Source: Campylobacter subantarcticus LMG 24377 (GTDB taxonomy: Bacteria; Campylobacterota; Campylobacteria; Campylobacterales; Campylobacteraceae). Taken from it: a stretch of DNA of 64,000 nt. The stretch is taken from assembly GCF_000816305.1 (NCBI RefSeq), contig NZ_CP007773.1, positions 1,488,001 through 1,552,000 on the forward strand, read 5' to 3'. A program made the translations under genes and the position numbers. Every line of letters begins with the position of its first letter. Positions within the stretch are counted from its first letter, which is position 1. Positions 50,188-60,216 of the stretch are shown one piece after another. Below the pieces are notes generated by a model that saw nothing but the letters and a program-made list of their open reading frames with translations, was not told the origin of the DNA and made no database searches.

Positions 50188-50503
50188 ATGCATTGGTTTG
50201 TTTTGGCGATGAGTATAATTTTTGAGGTAATTGCAACTAGTTCTATGAAATACGCAAGTATAAGTAAAAATAATCTTTATTTGATTGTTTTTGCAATATT
50301 TTTTTTCTTTTTCATTAGTAGGTTTATTTTATGCTTTAAAGAAAATTGATCTTAGTGTTGCGTATGCAACTTGGGCTGGATGTGGTTTAGCACTTGTTAG
50401 TGTGGTTGGGTTTTTAGTTTTTAAAGAAGCCATAACGCTTAATAAGATTATTTTTATTATTTTAATCGTCACTGGAGTTGTGGGGTTAAAACTTAGTGCT
50501 TAA
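50188..50503 (+). pseudogene. SMR (EmrE/QacE-type) pump gene with one-base frameshift
   Basis: From the ATG at 50188 (ribosome site AAAGGAAT) the frame gives MHWFVLAMSIIFEVIATSSMK with the essential SMR glutamate, then runs out of frame after a T8 run at 50299-50306. In the next frame LVGLFYALKKIDLSVAYATW and AGCGLALVSVVGFLVF continue the SMR sequence to the TAA at 50503. Deleting one T restores a single frame of 104 residues, the normal SMR length. It is either a slippage-switched gene, a fresh pseudogene or a homopolymer sequencing error. SMR pumps export cationic drugs or guanidinium. Confidence 0.8.
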
Positions 50504-50522
50504 GCCTTTTGGCTTAAAGCAC
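50496..50522. terminator. Hairpin between convergent SMR and ferredoxin genes
   Basis: GTGCTTAAGCC and GGCTTAAAGCAC pair almost fully around a TTTT loop. Both stop codons lie in the arms. No long T-run follows, so efficiency is uncertain. Confidence 0.55.
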
Positions 50523-52166
50523 ATTCATACTTTGTATCATTACCTTTGCTTTACATTCAGCACAACAATATAGCGTTTTTATTTTCGCTTCATCGCCCAT
50601 AAATCTTGGCTTCATAATGCTAGCGATTTTTTCAATGGCTTTTTTAGTAGCAAATTCCTTCCCACATTCAACACAAGCAAAAAGCTCATCTTGAGCTAAA
50701 ACCATAAAAGAAAAATACTCTTTTTCTAAATCTATACCACTTCTTTGAAGCACTAGCGTGTCTTTTTCAGCACAACTTGCTTCGCAATACCCACAGGTGG
50801 TACATAAACTCGCATTAAATTTCAAAGAATTATCTTTAGCATCAGCCACTAAAGCTCCTACATTACAAGCTCCAACACAAGAAAGACACAAAGTACAGGT
50901 ATCGGTATTGATAGTGATTTTTCCATAGCGTATCCACTCTTTACTTGGAATATTGCCTAAATTTTGATCCCCTATAATTTCTCTTAGTCTTATTGCAAAA
51001 TCTTCTCTTTTTAAAAGCGCAGGATTATAAGAAATAAATTTAAGATCATCAATAAAACAAGCTTGTTCCATAGCTTCTAAAAGTTCTTTTTCATTTTGAG
51101 CTACAAAAATTGCATTTTGTTTATATTTTCTTTGAAAAATTTCATTCATTAAATCTACCACTTCTAAAGCACCTTGTGATAAACCATTGCTGTAAAAAAT
51201 CACACTCGCACCACTTGTTTGAAGCATAGCTAGAAAATGTGCTTGATCTAGATAATTTTCTCCTTTAATCATAAAAGGCATCACATCTTTTTTTAAAGTG
51301 ATATTTAAATTTTCAATCGACATTTTTTCAGGAATGATTAAGATGATTTTATCTTCGTAGAATTTTAAAATTTCATAAAAACTATTGCGTGGCATAGGCG
51401 CATAATCAAGCGCGCCACTAGGGCAAATTCCTACACAATCGCCACAACTTAAACAATCTACATGAGAAAATTCTAATTTCTTTTGCTCATCGTCTTTTAA
51501 AATAGCCACACTAGGACAGATTTCGGCACATTTTCCACAATGAACACTTCTTCTTTCATGGTATTGACAAATGCTATCATCATAACTAATGTAATTTCTA
51601 AATTTATATTTTGGAGAATTAGAGTTTAAAAGTTTTATAAGTGCTTCTTGACTCAAGCTAGAAAAATCATAACAGCCACTTTGCTGATCAAAGCTTTCTT
51701 TTTTTGTATCATAGAGAAAAAAATCACAATCAATATCCACTTGCTCGCCATTTTTCAACGCTATCACACAAAGCTCACCTACACAACCTAAAACACCCAA
51801 ACATTGCTCATTGTTTAGTTTTAAAACCTTGTATTCTTCTTGTTTTAAACTTCCAATTAACTCACTTTGCTCCTCATCGCTTACAAGGATTACATTTTTA
51901 CCCACTTCTTTAGTATATTCTAAATCAAGACCCAAATCATAGACTTTAGATCTAACTTGATATAAAAAATCAATAGTTTTTGATTTTGCTAGCACATCAT
52001 CTTGAGAATTTTTAAGATAAAAATTAATCTCAGGTGCGTAAACTTCAGGATTTAAAAGCTTTGAATTTCCTATAAAAACTTCTTCTTCACAGGCTTTTTG
52101 AGCTATGCTAATATTATCACTTAAAGGGATTAAGTCTTCATTTTCTAAAAATACAAAATCTTTCAT
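50514..52166 (-). CDS. Multi-[4Fe-4S] ferredoxin-domain protein
   Basis: The protein has 550 residues. Four ferredoxin cysteine clusters are seen: HCGKCAEICPS and CLSCGDCVGICPSGAL near residues 210-250, and CTLCLSCVGACN and CTTCGYCEASC near 425-465. A C-terminal set (CVECGKEF and YCCAECKAKV) may bind zinc or another cluster. It has no signal peptide and looks cytoplasmic. It is transcribed away from selA and is the counterpart of C. jejuni Cj1377c. An electron-carrying or assembly role with the selenoprotein formate dehydrogenase is inferred from the neighbourhood only. Confidence 0.85.
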   Translation of the reverse strand: MKDFVFLENEDLIPLSDNISIAQKACEEEVFIGNSKLLNPEVYAPEINFYLKNSQDDVLAKSKTIDFLYQVRSKVYDLGLDLEYTKEVGKNVILVSDEEQSELIGSLKQEEYKVLKLNNEQCLGVLGCVGELCVIALKNGEQVDIDCDFFLYDTKKESFDQQSGCYDFSSLSQEALIKLLNSNSPKYKFRNYISYDDSICQYHERRSVHCGKCAEICPSVAILKDDEQKKLEFSHVDCLSCGDCVGICPSGALDYAPMPRNSFYEILKFYEDKIILIIPEKMSIENLNITLKKDVMPFMIKGENYLDQAHFLAMLQTSGASVIFYSNGLSQGALEVVDLMNEIFQRKYKQNAIFVAQNEKELLEAMEQACFIDDLKFISYNPALLKREDFAIRLREIIGDQNLGNIPSKEWIRYGKITINTDTCTLCLSCVGACNVGALVADAKDNSLKFNASLCTTCGYCEASCAEKDTLVLQRSGIDLEKEYFSFMVLAQDELFACVECGKEFATKKAIEKIASIMKPRFMGDEAKIKTLYCCAECKAKVMIQSMNVL

Positions 52167-52222
52167 TACACTCTCTTTTTAATTTTTTGGCTTTAATTAT
52201 ATAAATTTCATTATAAAAAAGT

Positions 52223-52228
52223 TATAAT
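52223..52228 (+). promoter_or_regulatory. Probable -10 box for selA-selB
   Basis: TATAAT with upstream TTATAAAAAAG lies 28 bases before the selA ATG, in the 89-base divergent gap with the ferredoxin gene. Inferred from motif and position. Confidence 0.5.
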
Positions 52229-52255
52229 TTTACTAATTTATTCTTAAGGTTTAAG

Positions 52256-53587
52256 ATGAACAAATTTAGAAATTTTCCGCCCATAAACACTTTAATCAAC
52301 GATGAAAGCTTAGCTGATTACCCTTTATACCTAAGATCTTACTTTGCTAAGCAAGTTGTTTCAAATTGTAAAAAAGAACTCACTAAAAATGAGAATTTAA
52401 ATTTTAGTTTACAAAATTTACTCACAAAAATCACACAAAATATACAAGATTTTTTAAATACACAAAGTCAAAGCTTAGTCAATGCCACTGGTGTGATCAT
52501 ACACACCAACCTTGGTCGTAGTATCATTGATGAACATATTTTTGAAAAAACTAAGCCAATTATTTGCTCTTACTCTAACTTAGAATTTAACATGCAAACT
52601 GGCAAAAGAGGATCAAGATATGATGCGCTAAATGCAAATTTAAAAATTTTGTTTGATTGTGAAGATTGTTTAGTAGTTAACAATAACGCTTCAGCTGTAT
52701 TTTTAATCTTAAATACTTTAGCAAAAAATAATGAGGTTATCACTTCAAGGAGTGAGCTAGTTGAAATTGGTGGAAATTTTAGAATTCCTGAAGTTATGCT
52801 AGCAGCCGGTGTTAGACTAAAAGAAATAGGCACAACTAATAAAACTCATCTGTATGATTATGAAAATGCCATCAATGAAAATACTAAGATGATTTTAAAA
52901 ACCCACCGCTCTAACTTTGCTTTTAAAGGTTTTTTTGAAGAAGTAAGTTTAAGTGAAATTCACACTTTAACAAAAAAGAAAAAACTCATTTCATATTATG
53001 ATTTAGGTGCTGGCTGGTGTGAAAAAATCAACAAACAACTCAGTAAAAATGAGCCAAACGTGAAAGAGCTTTTAAAACACTGCGATATCTTAAGTTTTAG
53101 TGGTGATAAGCTTTTTGGCTCTACGCAAGCAGGCATTATACTTGGAAAGAAAAAATACATTCAACAGCTAAAGAAAAATCAACTCTTAAGAATGTTAAGA
53201 GTTGATAAAATCACACTTGCTTTTTTAAATGGAACCGCCAAGGCTTATTTGGAAAAAGAATATGAAAAAATTCCTACTTTAAAACTTTTAAATGATGATT
53301 TAAAAACTATAGAAAAAAAGGTGCTTTTTGTCCAAGAAAAGATTCCTGTAAAATGCGAGTTAAAAGCTTCTAAAAGTTTAGTAGGTGGTGGATCTATGCC
53401 CGATAAAAGTCTAGACACTCTTGTGTTAAGTTTTAATGAGAAGGCTTTGCCTTTGCAAGAAAAATTTAGAAAAAAAGGTATCATTGGTCGTATTGAAAAT
53501 GGGTGTTTTGTGCTAGATTTTAGAAGTATTTTAGAAAAAGATTTAAGCCGTTTAATCCACGCTATCAAAGAGGTATTTCATGCATAG
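52256..53587 (+). CDS. selA: L-seryl-tRNA(Sec) selenium transferase SelA
   Basis: The 443-residue PLP enzyme has VNATGVIIHTNLGRS, SNLEFNMQTGKRGSR, VNNNASAVFLILNTLA and the PLP-lysine segment LSFSGDKLFGSTQAGI. SelA converts seryl-tRNA(Sec) to selenocysteinyl-tRNA in the cytosol. TTAAGG precedes the ATG. It overlaps selB by eight bases. The presence of both indicates this strain makes selenoproteins, in Campylobacter mainly formate dehydrogenase. Confidence 0.95.
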   Translation: MNKFRNFPPINTLINDESLADYPLYLRSYFAKQVVSNCKKELTKNENLNFSLQNLLTKITQNIQDFLNTQSQSLVNATGVIIHTNLGRSIIDEHIFEKTKPIICSYSNLEFNMQTGKRGSRYDALNANLKILFDCEDCLVVNNNASAVFLILNTLAKNNEVITSRSELVEIGGNFRIPEVMLAAGVRLKEIGTTNKTHLYDYENAINENTKMILKTHRSNFAFKGFFEEVSLSEIHTLTKKKKLISYYDLGAGWCEKINKQLSKNEPNVKELLKHCDILSFSGDKLFGSTQAGIILGKKKYIQQLKKNQLLRMLRVDKITLAFLNGTAKAYLEKEYEKIPTLKLLNDDLKTIEKKVLFVQEKIPVKCELKASKSLVGGGSMPDKSLDTLVLSFNEKALPLQEKFRKKGIIGRIENGCFVLDFRSILEKDLSRLIHAIKEVFHA

Positions 53588-55385
53588 TATTATCATAGGT
53601 ACAGCTGGGCATATTGATCATGGCAAAACTTCACTGATTAAAGCTATTAATGGATTTGAAGGAGATGATTTAAAAGAAGAACAAGAAAAAGGCATTACGA
53701 TTAATTTGAGTTTTTCAAACTTAAAAAGTGAAAATTTAAACATTGCTTTTATCGATGTACCAGGACATGAAAGTTTGATCAAAACCATGATAAGTGGTGC
53801 TTTTGGTTTTAGAGTGTGTATGTTTGTCATAGATATCAACGAGGGTTTAAAAGCTCAGAGTATAGAGCATTTAAAGGTCTTAGAATTTTTAGGTGTAAAA
53901 GATGTAGTGCTTGTTTTAAGCAAAGTTGATTTGTGCAAAGACTTTGAATATAAGCAAAAAGAACTTTTAAATGAGATCAGCACTTTTAAAGTCAACATCT
54001 TAAAAGTATTTGCAACTAGTATTTATGATGAGCAAAGTATCTTGAGTTTAAAAAACTATCTTCTAAGCCTAAAACCCAAAGAAAATGATGAAAATTTGAT
54101 TTTTAGGTACTACATTGATAGGGTTTTTTCTCTAAAAGGTATAGGTACAGTAGTAACAGGAAGCTTAAATGAGGGAAAGATCCATAAAAACGAAAAAATC
54201 TTTTGCCTTGAAACCCAAAAAGATATCATGATAAAAAATATACAAATTCACGAAGAAAATATTTTAGAAGCAAAAACTTACAACAGAGTTGCTTTGAGTT
54301 TAAACTGTGATTATCATGAATTAAAAAAAGGCTATGTGCTTAGCAAAAAAGGTATTTTTAAAAGCTTTAAAAGCATCGATGGGGTAGTTTTTACCACAGG
54401 GATTAAACATGGAAGTATTTTGGAATTTTGTAGTGGGTCAAAAAAACTAAATGCCAAAATAAGCATCATCAAAGAGTTAGAAGATAAAACTTATGTGAGT
54501 TTAGATTTTGATAAAAACTTGGCTCTATGTTTTGATGATAAATTTATCCTACTTGAAAATGGACGCATTAAAAGTGGTGGTGTAGTGCTTAATGCAGTAA
54601 GCGAGCCTTTAAAAAAAGATATCAAAACCAAATATCTCATGCTTTTAGAACAAAGAGATTTTAAAAGAGTGTTTGAATTTTTAAAACAAACCCACAAACT
54701 TGGTTTTGGTTTGCTCTCATGCTACCAACGCTTCAAACTCTCCCATGAACAAGCTTTGAATTTAGCAAAAAGCTTAGATCATGTTTTTGTCGATGAGCAA
54801 GCTTTAAATGTATACGATCTTAATGCTATGCAAAACTTGAAAGATTTTATTAATTTTATCTTTTCTAAAAATCCTTACGCATTAATATCGCCTCATTCTA
54901 TTGCCCTAAGACTTTCTTGGGCGAGTGAAAATTTTTGCGCTTATACACTTATGCAAATGCAAGAAAAGCTAGATTTTAAAGATGGGATATGGTTTTTAAA
55001 AGGACAAAATTATGAAAGATTGCAAGAAAAAGCCCATTGTGAACTTTATGAAATTTTAAAAAAAGAAGGTATTAAACCTACTGCGCCTTATAATCTTTAT
55101 GAGTATCTAGAACTTGATAGAAAAAATGGAGATTTTATTTTAAAAAAACTCACCAAAGAAAATAAAGTCATCAGACTTGCACATAATCTTTTCATAGAAA
55201 AAAATTCTCTTGAAAATCTTATACAAGAGTTTTTAAAACTTTTACAAACACATCATCTAGATGTAGCTTTTGTTAAAAACCATTTTCAAATTTCAAGAAA
55301 GTATGCCATAGCTTACTTAGAGTATCTTGACAAAAACTACCCTCAAGTAGTAAAAATAGATGAAAAAAGGTTTTTAAGAACCTAA
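53580..55385 (+). CDS. selB: Selenocysteine-specific elongation factor SelB
   Basis: The 601-residue protein has the G-domain motifs GHIDHGKTSL (P-loop), EKGITI, DVPGHESLIKTM and LSKVDLCKD, followed by EF-Tu-like beta barrels. A C-terminal region with winged-helix repeats (from about residue 430) reads the SECIS hairpin. SelB brings Sec-tRNA to UGA codons. It overlaps selA, and together they form the standard pair. The C-terminal region is less conserved than the GTPase, as in the family. Confidence 0.95.
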   Translation: MHSIIIGTAGHIDHGKTSLIKAINGFEGDDLKEEQEKGITINLSFSNLKSENLNIAFIDVPGHESLIKTMISGAFGFRVCMFVIDINEGLKAQSIEHLKVLEFLGVKDVVLVLSKVDLCKDFEYKQKELLNEISTFKVNILKVFATSIYDEQSILSLKNYLLSLKPKENDENLIFRYYIDRVFSLKGIGTVVTGSLNEGKIHKNEKIFCLETQKDIMIKNIQIHEENILEAKTYNRVALSLNCDYHELKKGYVLSKKGIFKSFKSIDGVVFTTGIKHGSILEFCSGSKKLNAKISIIKELEDKTYVSLDFDKNLALCFDDKFILLENGRIKSGGVVLNAVSEPLKKDIKTKYLMLLEQRDFKRVFEFLKQTHKLGFGLLSCYQRFKLSHEQALNLAKSLDHVFVDEQALNVYDLNAMQNLKDFINFIFSKNPYALISPHSIALRLSWASENFCAYTLMQMQEKLDFKDGIWFLKGQNYERLQEKAHCELYEILKKEGIKPTAPYNLYEYLELDRKNGDFILKKLTKENKVIRLAHNLFIEKNSLENLIQEFLKLLQTHHLDVAFVKNHFQISRKYAIAYLEYLDKNYPQVVKIDEKRFLRT

Positions 55386-55403
55386 GTGTTAAAGTTTACA
55401 TTT

Positions 55404-55409
55404 TATAAT
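55404..55409 (+). promoter_or_regulatory. Probable -10 box for the DsbC-like gene
   Basis: TATAAT followed by GTG lies 30 bases upstream of the ATG at 55439, right after the selB end. Inferred from motif and spacing. Confidence 0.5.
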
Positions 55410-55438
55410 GTGTGAAAAATTTAAAATAAAGGAAAAGA

Positions 55439-56152
55439 ATGAAAAAATCTTTAGCTCTTTTAACTCTTGCTAGTTCTTTATTTGCTGCGAGTAATGAAGA
55501 AATTATTAATTTTTTCAAAAAAAATCCCAACCTATCTAACGCTAACATTAGTGTTTCTAGTAGAGAAAAAGTTCCTGAAACTGATTTTGAGGTAGTTACG
55601 GTTAATTTTGAAATCAGCGGAAAAAGCTTTCAAGAAATTGTTTTCACTCAAGCAAACATCATTACAACTGAAGTGATTGATGTAAAAAAAGGTGAGTTTT
55701 ATTCTCAAGTTTATCAAGCAAAACTCATGGAAAAACAACAAGCTGAATTTTCAAAAAAAGCTTTAGTAGAACTTAAAAAAGAAAAAATGTTTGTATCTTT
55801 AGGTGATAAAAATAAACCTTTACTTTATGTATTTAGCGACCCTGAATGCCCTTACTGTAGAATGCATTTAGATAAAATCGAAGAAGTATTAAAAACTCAC
55901 CAAGTAAAATTTATCCTTACTCCAATCCATGATACAAGTGCATTTGAAAAGTCTGCATTAATTTACAAAGAAAGTAAAAGTGCAAAAAATGATGTGCAAA
56001 AAATTGCCATCATGAAAAAATACTATGATAAAAATTTAAAAGACTATAAAAAACCAAGTGAATCAGAGGTTCAAGCTGTAAGAGATACTTTTGCAAAATA
56101 CTCCAAACTTGGCCTTCGTGCTGTACCAACCATCATCAATGCTCAAAAATAG
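55439..56152 (+). CDS. DsbC/DsbG-like periplasmic thiol-disulfide protein
   Basis: The protein has 237 residues. A Sec signal peptide (KKSLALLTLASSLFAAS) is followed by a small dimerisation-like region, then the thioredoxin fold with active site SDPECPYCRMHL near residue 140. The cis-proline loop reads LRAVPTIINA near the end. Such proteins isomerise or reduce disulfides in the periplasm. AAAGGAAAAG lies before the ATG. The equivalent C. jejuni gene is Cj1380. Its last 14 bases contain the start of the next lipoprotein gene, so the two are coupled. Confidence 0.88.
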   Translation: MKKSLALLTLASSLFAASNEEIINFFKKNPNLSNANISVSSREKVPETDFEVVTVNFEISGKSFQEIVFTQANIITTEVIDVKKGEFYSQVYQAKLMEKQQAEFSKKALVELKKEKMFVSLGDKNKPLLYVFSDPECPYCRMHLDKIEEVLKTHQVKFILTPIHDTSAFEKSALIYKESKSAKNDVQKIAIMKKYYDKNLKDYKKPSESEVQAVRDTFAKYSKLGLRAVPTIINAQK

Positions 56153-56666
56153 TTTTTTCTTGCTTGTGTTTGCATTATTTTTTAGTGCATGCACAGGCTC
56201 TATGCAATCTTTCGTTCAAACTAGCAATGAAGGTATTTTCCTACATGCTAATAAAAATCAAAGTTTTTCTTTACACATCAATAATCCTTCAAAATTAAAC
56301 ACAAATTTAGAAGCCAAACTCACTCAAAAATTACAAAATTTAGGATTGGTTTTAGATAATACTCAAAGTGATTATAAAATTTATATCAATATAGTAGATT
56401 TTAAGAAATTTTCTTACGCACAAAGACTAATTGCTTCTAATGCAAGATTTTTTTATAATGACTTTGATAAAATAGATAATGTTTTTGAAATGGAAGTAGA
56501 AAATTACTATCTTTTGCAAGTTAATTTACAAATTAGCTCCAAAAACTCTACTCAAAGCACCTCGCTTTTAGCAAGAACTGCTTATCTTGGCAACATAGAC
56601 AGAGCCAAAGAATCTTTAGAAGAAAAAATCACTAATCAAATAACAAGCTTTTTTTATATACACTAA
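56139..56666 (+). CDS. Putative lipoprotein, TraT-like
   Basis: The ATG at 56139 gives 175 residues with the signal FFLLVFALFFSACTGSMQSF, where FSAC forms a plausible lipobox. The following SMQSFVQTSNEGIFLHAN and LEAKLTQKLQNLGLVLDNTQSDYKIYINIVDF resemble the TraT family of outer-membrane lipoproteins that give complement resistance or surface exclusion. That similarity is from memory and moderate. An upstream in-frame start inside the DsbC-like gene would lack a normal signal sequence, so I reject it. A terminator follows directly. Confidence 0.65.
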   Translation: MLKNSFFLLVFALFFSACTGSMQSFVQTSNEGIFLHANKNQSFSLHINNPSKLNTNLEAKLTQKLQNLGLVLDNTQSDYKIYINIVDFKKFSYAQRLIASNARFFYNDFDKIDNVFEMEVENYYLLQVNLQISSKNSTQSTSLLARTAYLGNIDRAKESLEEKITNQITSFFYIH

Positions 56667-56688
56667 AGATGGCATTTAAGCCATCTTT

Positions 56689-56690
<2 letters not shown>
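56665..56690. terminator. Hairpin terminator between lipoprotein and gdhA genes
   Basis: AAAGATGGC and GCCATCTTT form a nine-base-pair stem around ATTTAA, followed on the plus strand by TTT within a five-T run. It serves the lipoprotein gene and may also stop gdhA transcription coming from the other side. Confidence 0.8.
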
Positions 56691-58068
<1,378 letters not shown>

Positions 58069-58734
58069 TTATAGTATCTTGCTGTTTGCATTGGCTAAAA
58101 ATTTTTTTAGCGCCTTTTGCTCCTTTGTTCCTATTTTGTAGTAAATTAGCTTTAAGTATGCGCTAATTTCCTTTTGAGAAAGATTTCTTGATTTAGAATA
58201 ATCTAGCAAAATATATTGTGGAATGAAAATTTTACTTTTTGTGAAATTTTTCATCATTTTTTTATAAATAGAAAAATTTTTAACACAAGAAAAGCGCGCA
58301 AAAACAAAAGGTAATTTTGTCTTTTCATACCATAATTCGCACAAATCAATATAATCTTTTGGATTTTGCAAATAAAGTTTTAAAGCCTTATCACCGATGA
58401 TAACCTCCCCTTTTTGCTTTAAAACTTTTGCAAGAGCATTAGAAGTTGCAGAGCTTGCATCTTCTTTGCTTTGAGAATGTTTTTTCACTAAAACGCTTTT
58501 TACCTTTTTGCTTGCGCAAATTCCCACATTTAAGGTTTTGTATTTTTTTCTACGACTTTCAATACTTGAAATAATCGCTGCATCAATACGCCTAAAATAC
58601 AAATGGCGATTTAGCTTACTAGGAACCCCTTTTTTGTATTCTGTAGTTTGCTTAACATAGCCAGGAAAAGCTGTTTTTTTAAGATAGATATGCAAAGGGA
58701 GTAAATTAAGATAATCTATCTTTCCAAAAACCAT
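58069..58734 (-). CDS. mqnA: Chorismate dehydratase MqnA
   Basis: The 221-residue protein begins VFGKIDYLNLLPLHIYLK, the MqnA opening, and has RRIDAAIISSIESRR, SVLVKK, GEVIIGDKALKLYL and LPFVFARFSC. MqnA makes 3-enolpyruvylbenzoate, the first step of the futalosine route to menaquinone used by Campylobacter. AAAGGCTAAG precedes the ATG. The 246 bases upstream are AT-rich and hold no gene, only promoter-like AT blocks. The shared operon with gdhA has no obvious metabolic logic. Confidence 0.9.
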   Translation of the reverse strand: MVFGKIDYLNLLPLHIYLKKTAFPGYVKQTTEYKKGVPSKLNRHLYFRRIDAAIISSIESRRKKYKTLNVGICASKKVKSVLVKKHSQSKEDASSATSNALAKVLKQKGEVIIGDKALKLYLQNPKDYIDLCELWYEKTKLPFVFARFSCVKNFSIYKKMMKNFTKSKIFIPQYILLDYSKSRNLSQKEISAYLKLIYYKIGTKEQKALKKFLANANSKIL

Positions 58735-58980
58735 CTTAGCCTTTCTATGATTAAGTATTAGTATCCTATAAAAAAATATCTTAAATATAAATTAATTTAA
58801 TTAAGAATATAATCAATACTAAAATTTATGTCAAAATTTAACATTTATTGTAAAAAATTATCTTATTACTTGATTTTATTAAATTAAAAATTAGAAATTG
58901 AAAAGTTAAATTGAAAGATTTAAAATAAAAATTAAGTTTTATTCAAAAAAATATTTTAAATAAAACTTAATATATAAAAA

Positions 58981-60216
58981 TTATTGTAAAATTGCTAGAT
59001 ATTTTTGATAGTCAAATTCTTTCGCCAAAGCTACTCCATCTTCAACCGCAGCTTTTGCCACAGCAGCACTAACTACAGCTTTTACCCTACTATCAAATGG
59101 TTTTGGTATCACATAATCTCTACCAAAGCTAAGCTCTTCTACCCCATAAGCTTGTTTTACTTCATCAGTTACTTCAAGTTTAGCCAAATCAGCCAAGGCC
59201 TTAGCCGCCGCTATTTTCATGTTTTCGGTAATTTTAGTCGCTTTTACATCTAAAGCTCCTCTGAAAATAAAAGGAAAACCTAAAACATTGTTAATTTGAT
59301 TTGGATAATCACTTCTTCCTGTTCCAACTATAGCATCATTTCTAACTCTTTTAACATCTTCAGGCATTACTTCAGGCACAGGATTAGCTAATGCAAAAAT
59401 CACAGGATCTTTAGCCATACTTAAAATCATCTCATCATCTAAAATCTTAGGTGCACTTAAACCCAAAAACACATCAGCACCTTTTAAAGCTTCTCTTAAA
59501 GTACTATCTTTAGTATCGCTTACAAATTCTAGTTTATACTTATTTAAATCATCTCTTTGGGTATTAATCACACCTTTGCTATCTACCAAAACGATATTTT
59601 TAACCCCTAAATTTCTATACATTCTAGCACTTGCAATACCCGCTGCGCCAGCACCACTTACAACTACTTTAATATCTTCAAATTTCTTACCACTAATTTC
59701 CATAGCATTCATCAATCCTGCAGTAGAAATGATCGCGGTGCCATGTTGATCGTCATGCATTACAGGAATTCCAAGATCTTGCAAAGCAGCTTCAATCTCA
59801 AAGCATTTTGGCGCTGAAATATCTTCTAAGTTAATCCCTCCAAATGTAGGTGCCACAGCTTTACAAAAAGTAACAATTTCATCCACACTATGTGCATTAA
59901 TCTCTAAATCATAAGCATTCACATTCGCAAATTTTTTAAACAAACACGCTTTACCTTCCATAACAGGTTTACTTGCGCTAGCTCCTATATTGCCAAGCCC
60001 CAAAACCGCACTTCCATCACTTATAATAGCAACCAAATTAGCTTTATTGGTGTATTTGTATGCTAAAGTCTCATCTTTTGCTATTTCAATACAAGGCTCA
60101 GCAACACCCGGGGAATACGCCAAAGATAAGTCATGAGCGCTATCCATAGGTTTTCTAGTGACAATATCTACTTTGCCACCTAAGTGGTATTCTAAAGCCT
60201 CTTCTTTTAAATTCAT
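58981..60216 (-). CDS. Malic enzyme (malate oxidoreductase)
   Basis: The 411-residue protein has [14 protein letters not shown], the metal-binding [12 protein letters not shown] and a [20 protein letters not shown] dinucleotide fold, and lacks the phosphotransacetylase domain of long MaeB. The family oxidatively decarboxylates malate to pyruvate. Its ATG shares one base with the gltX stop, so the two are cotranscribed. The C. jejuni counterpart is Cj1287c. NAD or NADP preference is uncertain. Confidence 0.92.
   Translation of the reverse strand: MNLKEEALEYHLGGKVDIVTRKPMDSAHDLSLAYSPGVAEPCIEIAKDETLAYKYTNKANLVAIISDGSAVLGLGNIGASASKPVMEGKACLFKKFANVNAYDLEINAHSVDEIVTFCKAVAPTFGGINLEDISAPKCFEIEAALQDLGIPVMHDDQHGTAIISTAGLMNAMEISGKKFEDIKVVVSGAGAAGIASARMYRNLGVKNIVLVDSKGVINTQRDDLNKYKLEFVSDTKDSTLREALKGADVFLGLSAPKILDDEMILSMAKDPVIFALANPVPEVMPEDVKRVRNDAIVGTGRSDYPNQINNVLGFPFIFRGALDVKATKITENMKIAAAKALADLAKLEVTDEVKQAYGVEELSFGRDYVIPKPFDSRVKAVVSAAVAKAAVEDGVALAKEFDYQKYLAILQ

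Noticed and set aside
58735-58980. Possible small gene or RNA in the 246-base AT-rich gap upstream of mqnA
   Set aside because: No frame with a ribosome site and no stable structured element was seen. It is best read as promoter and leader sequence.
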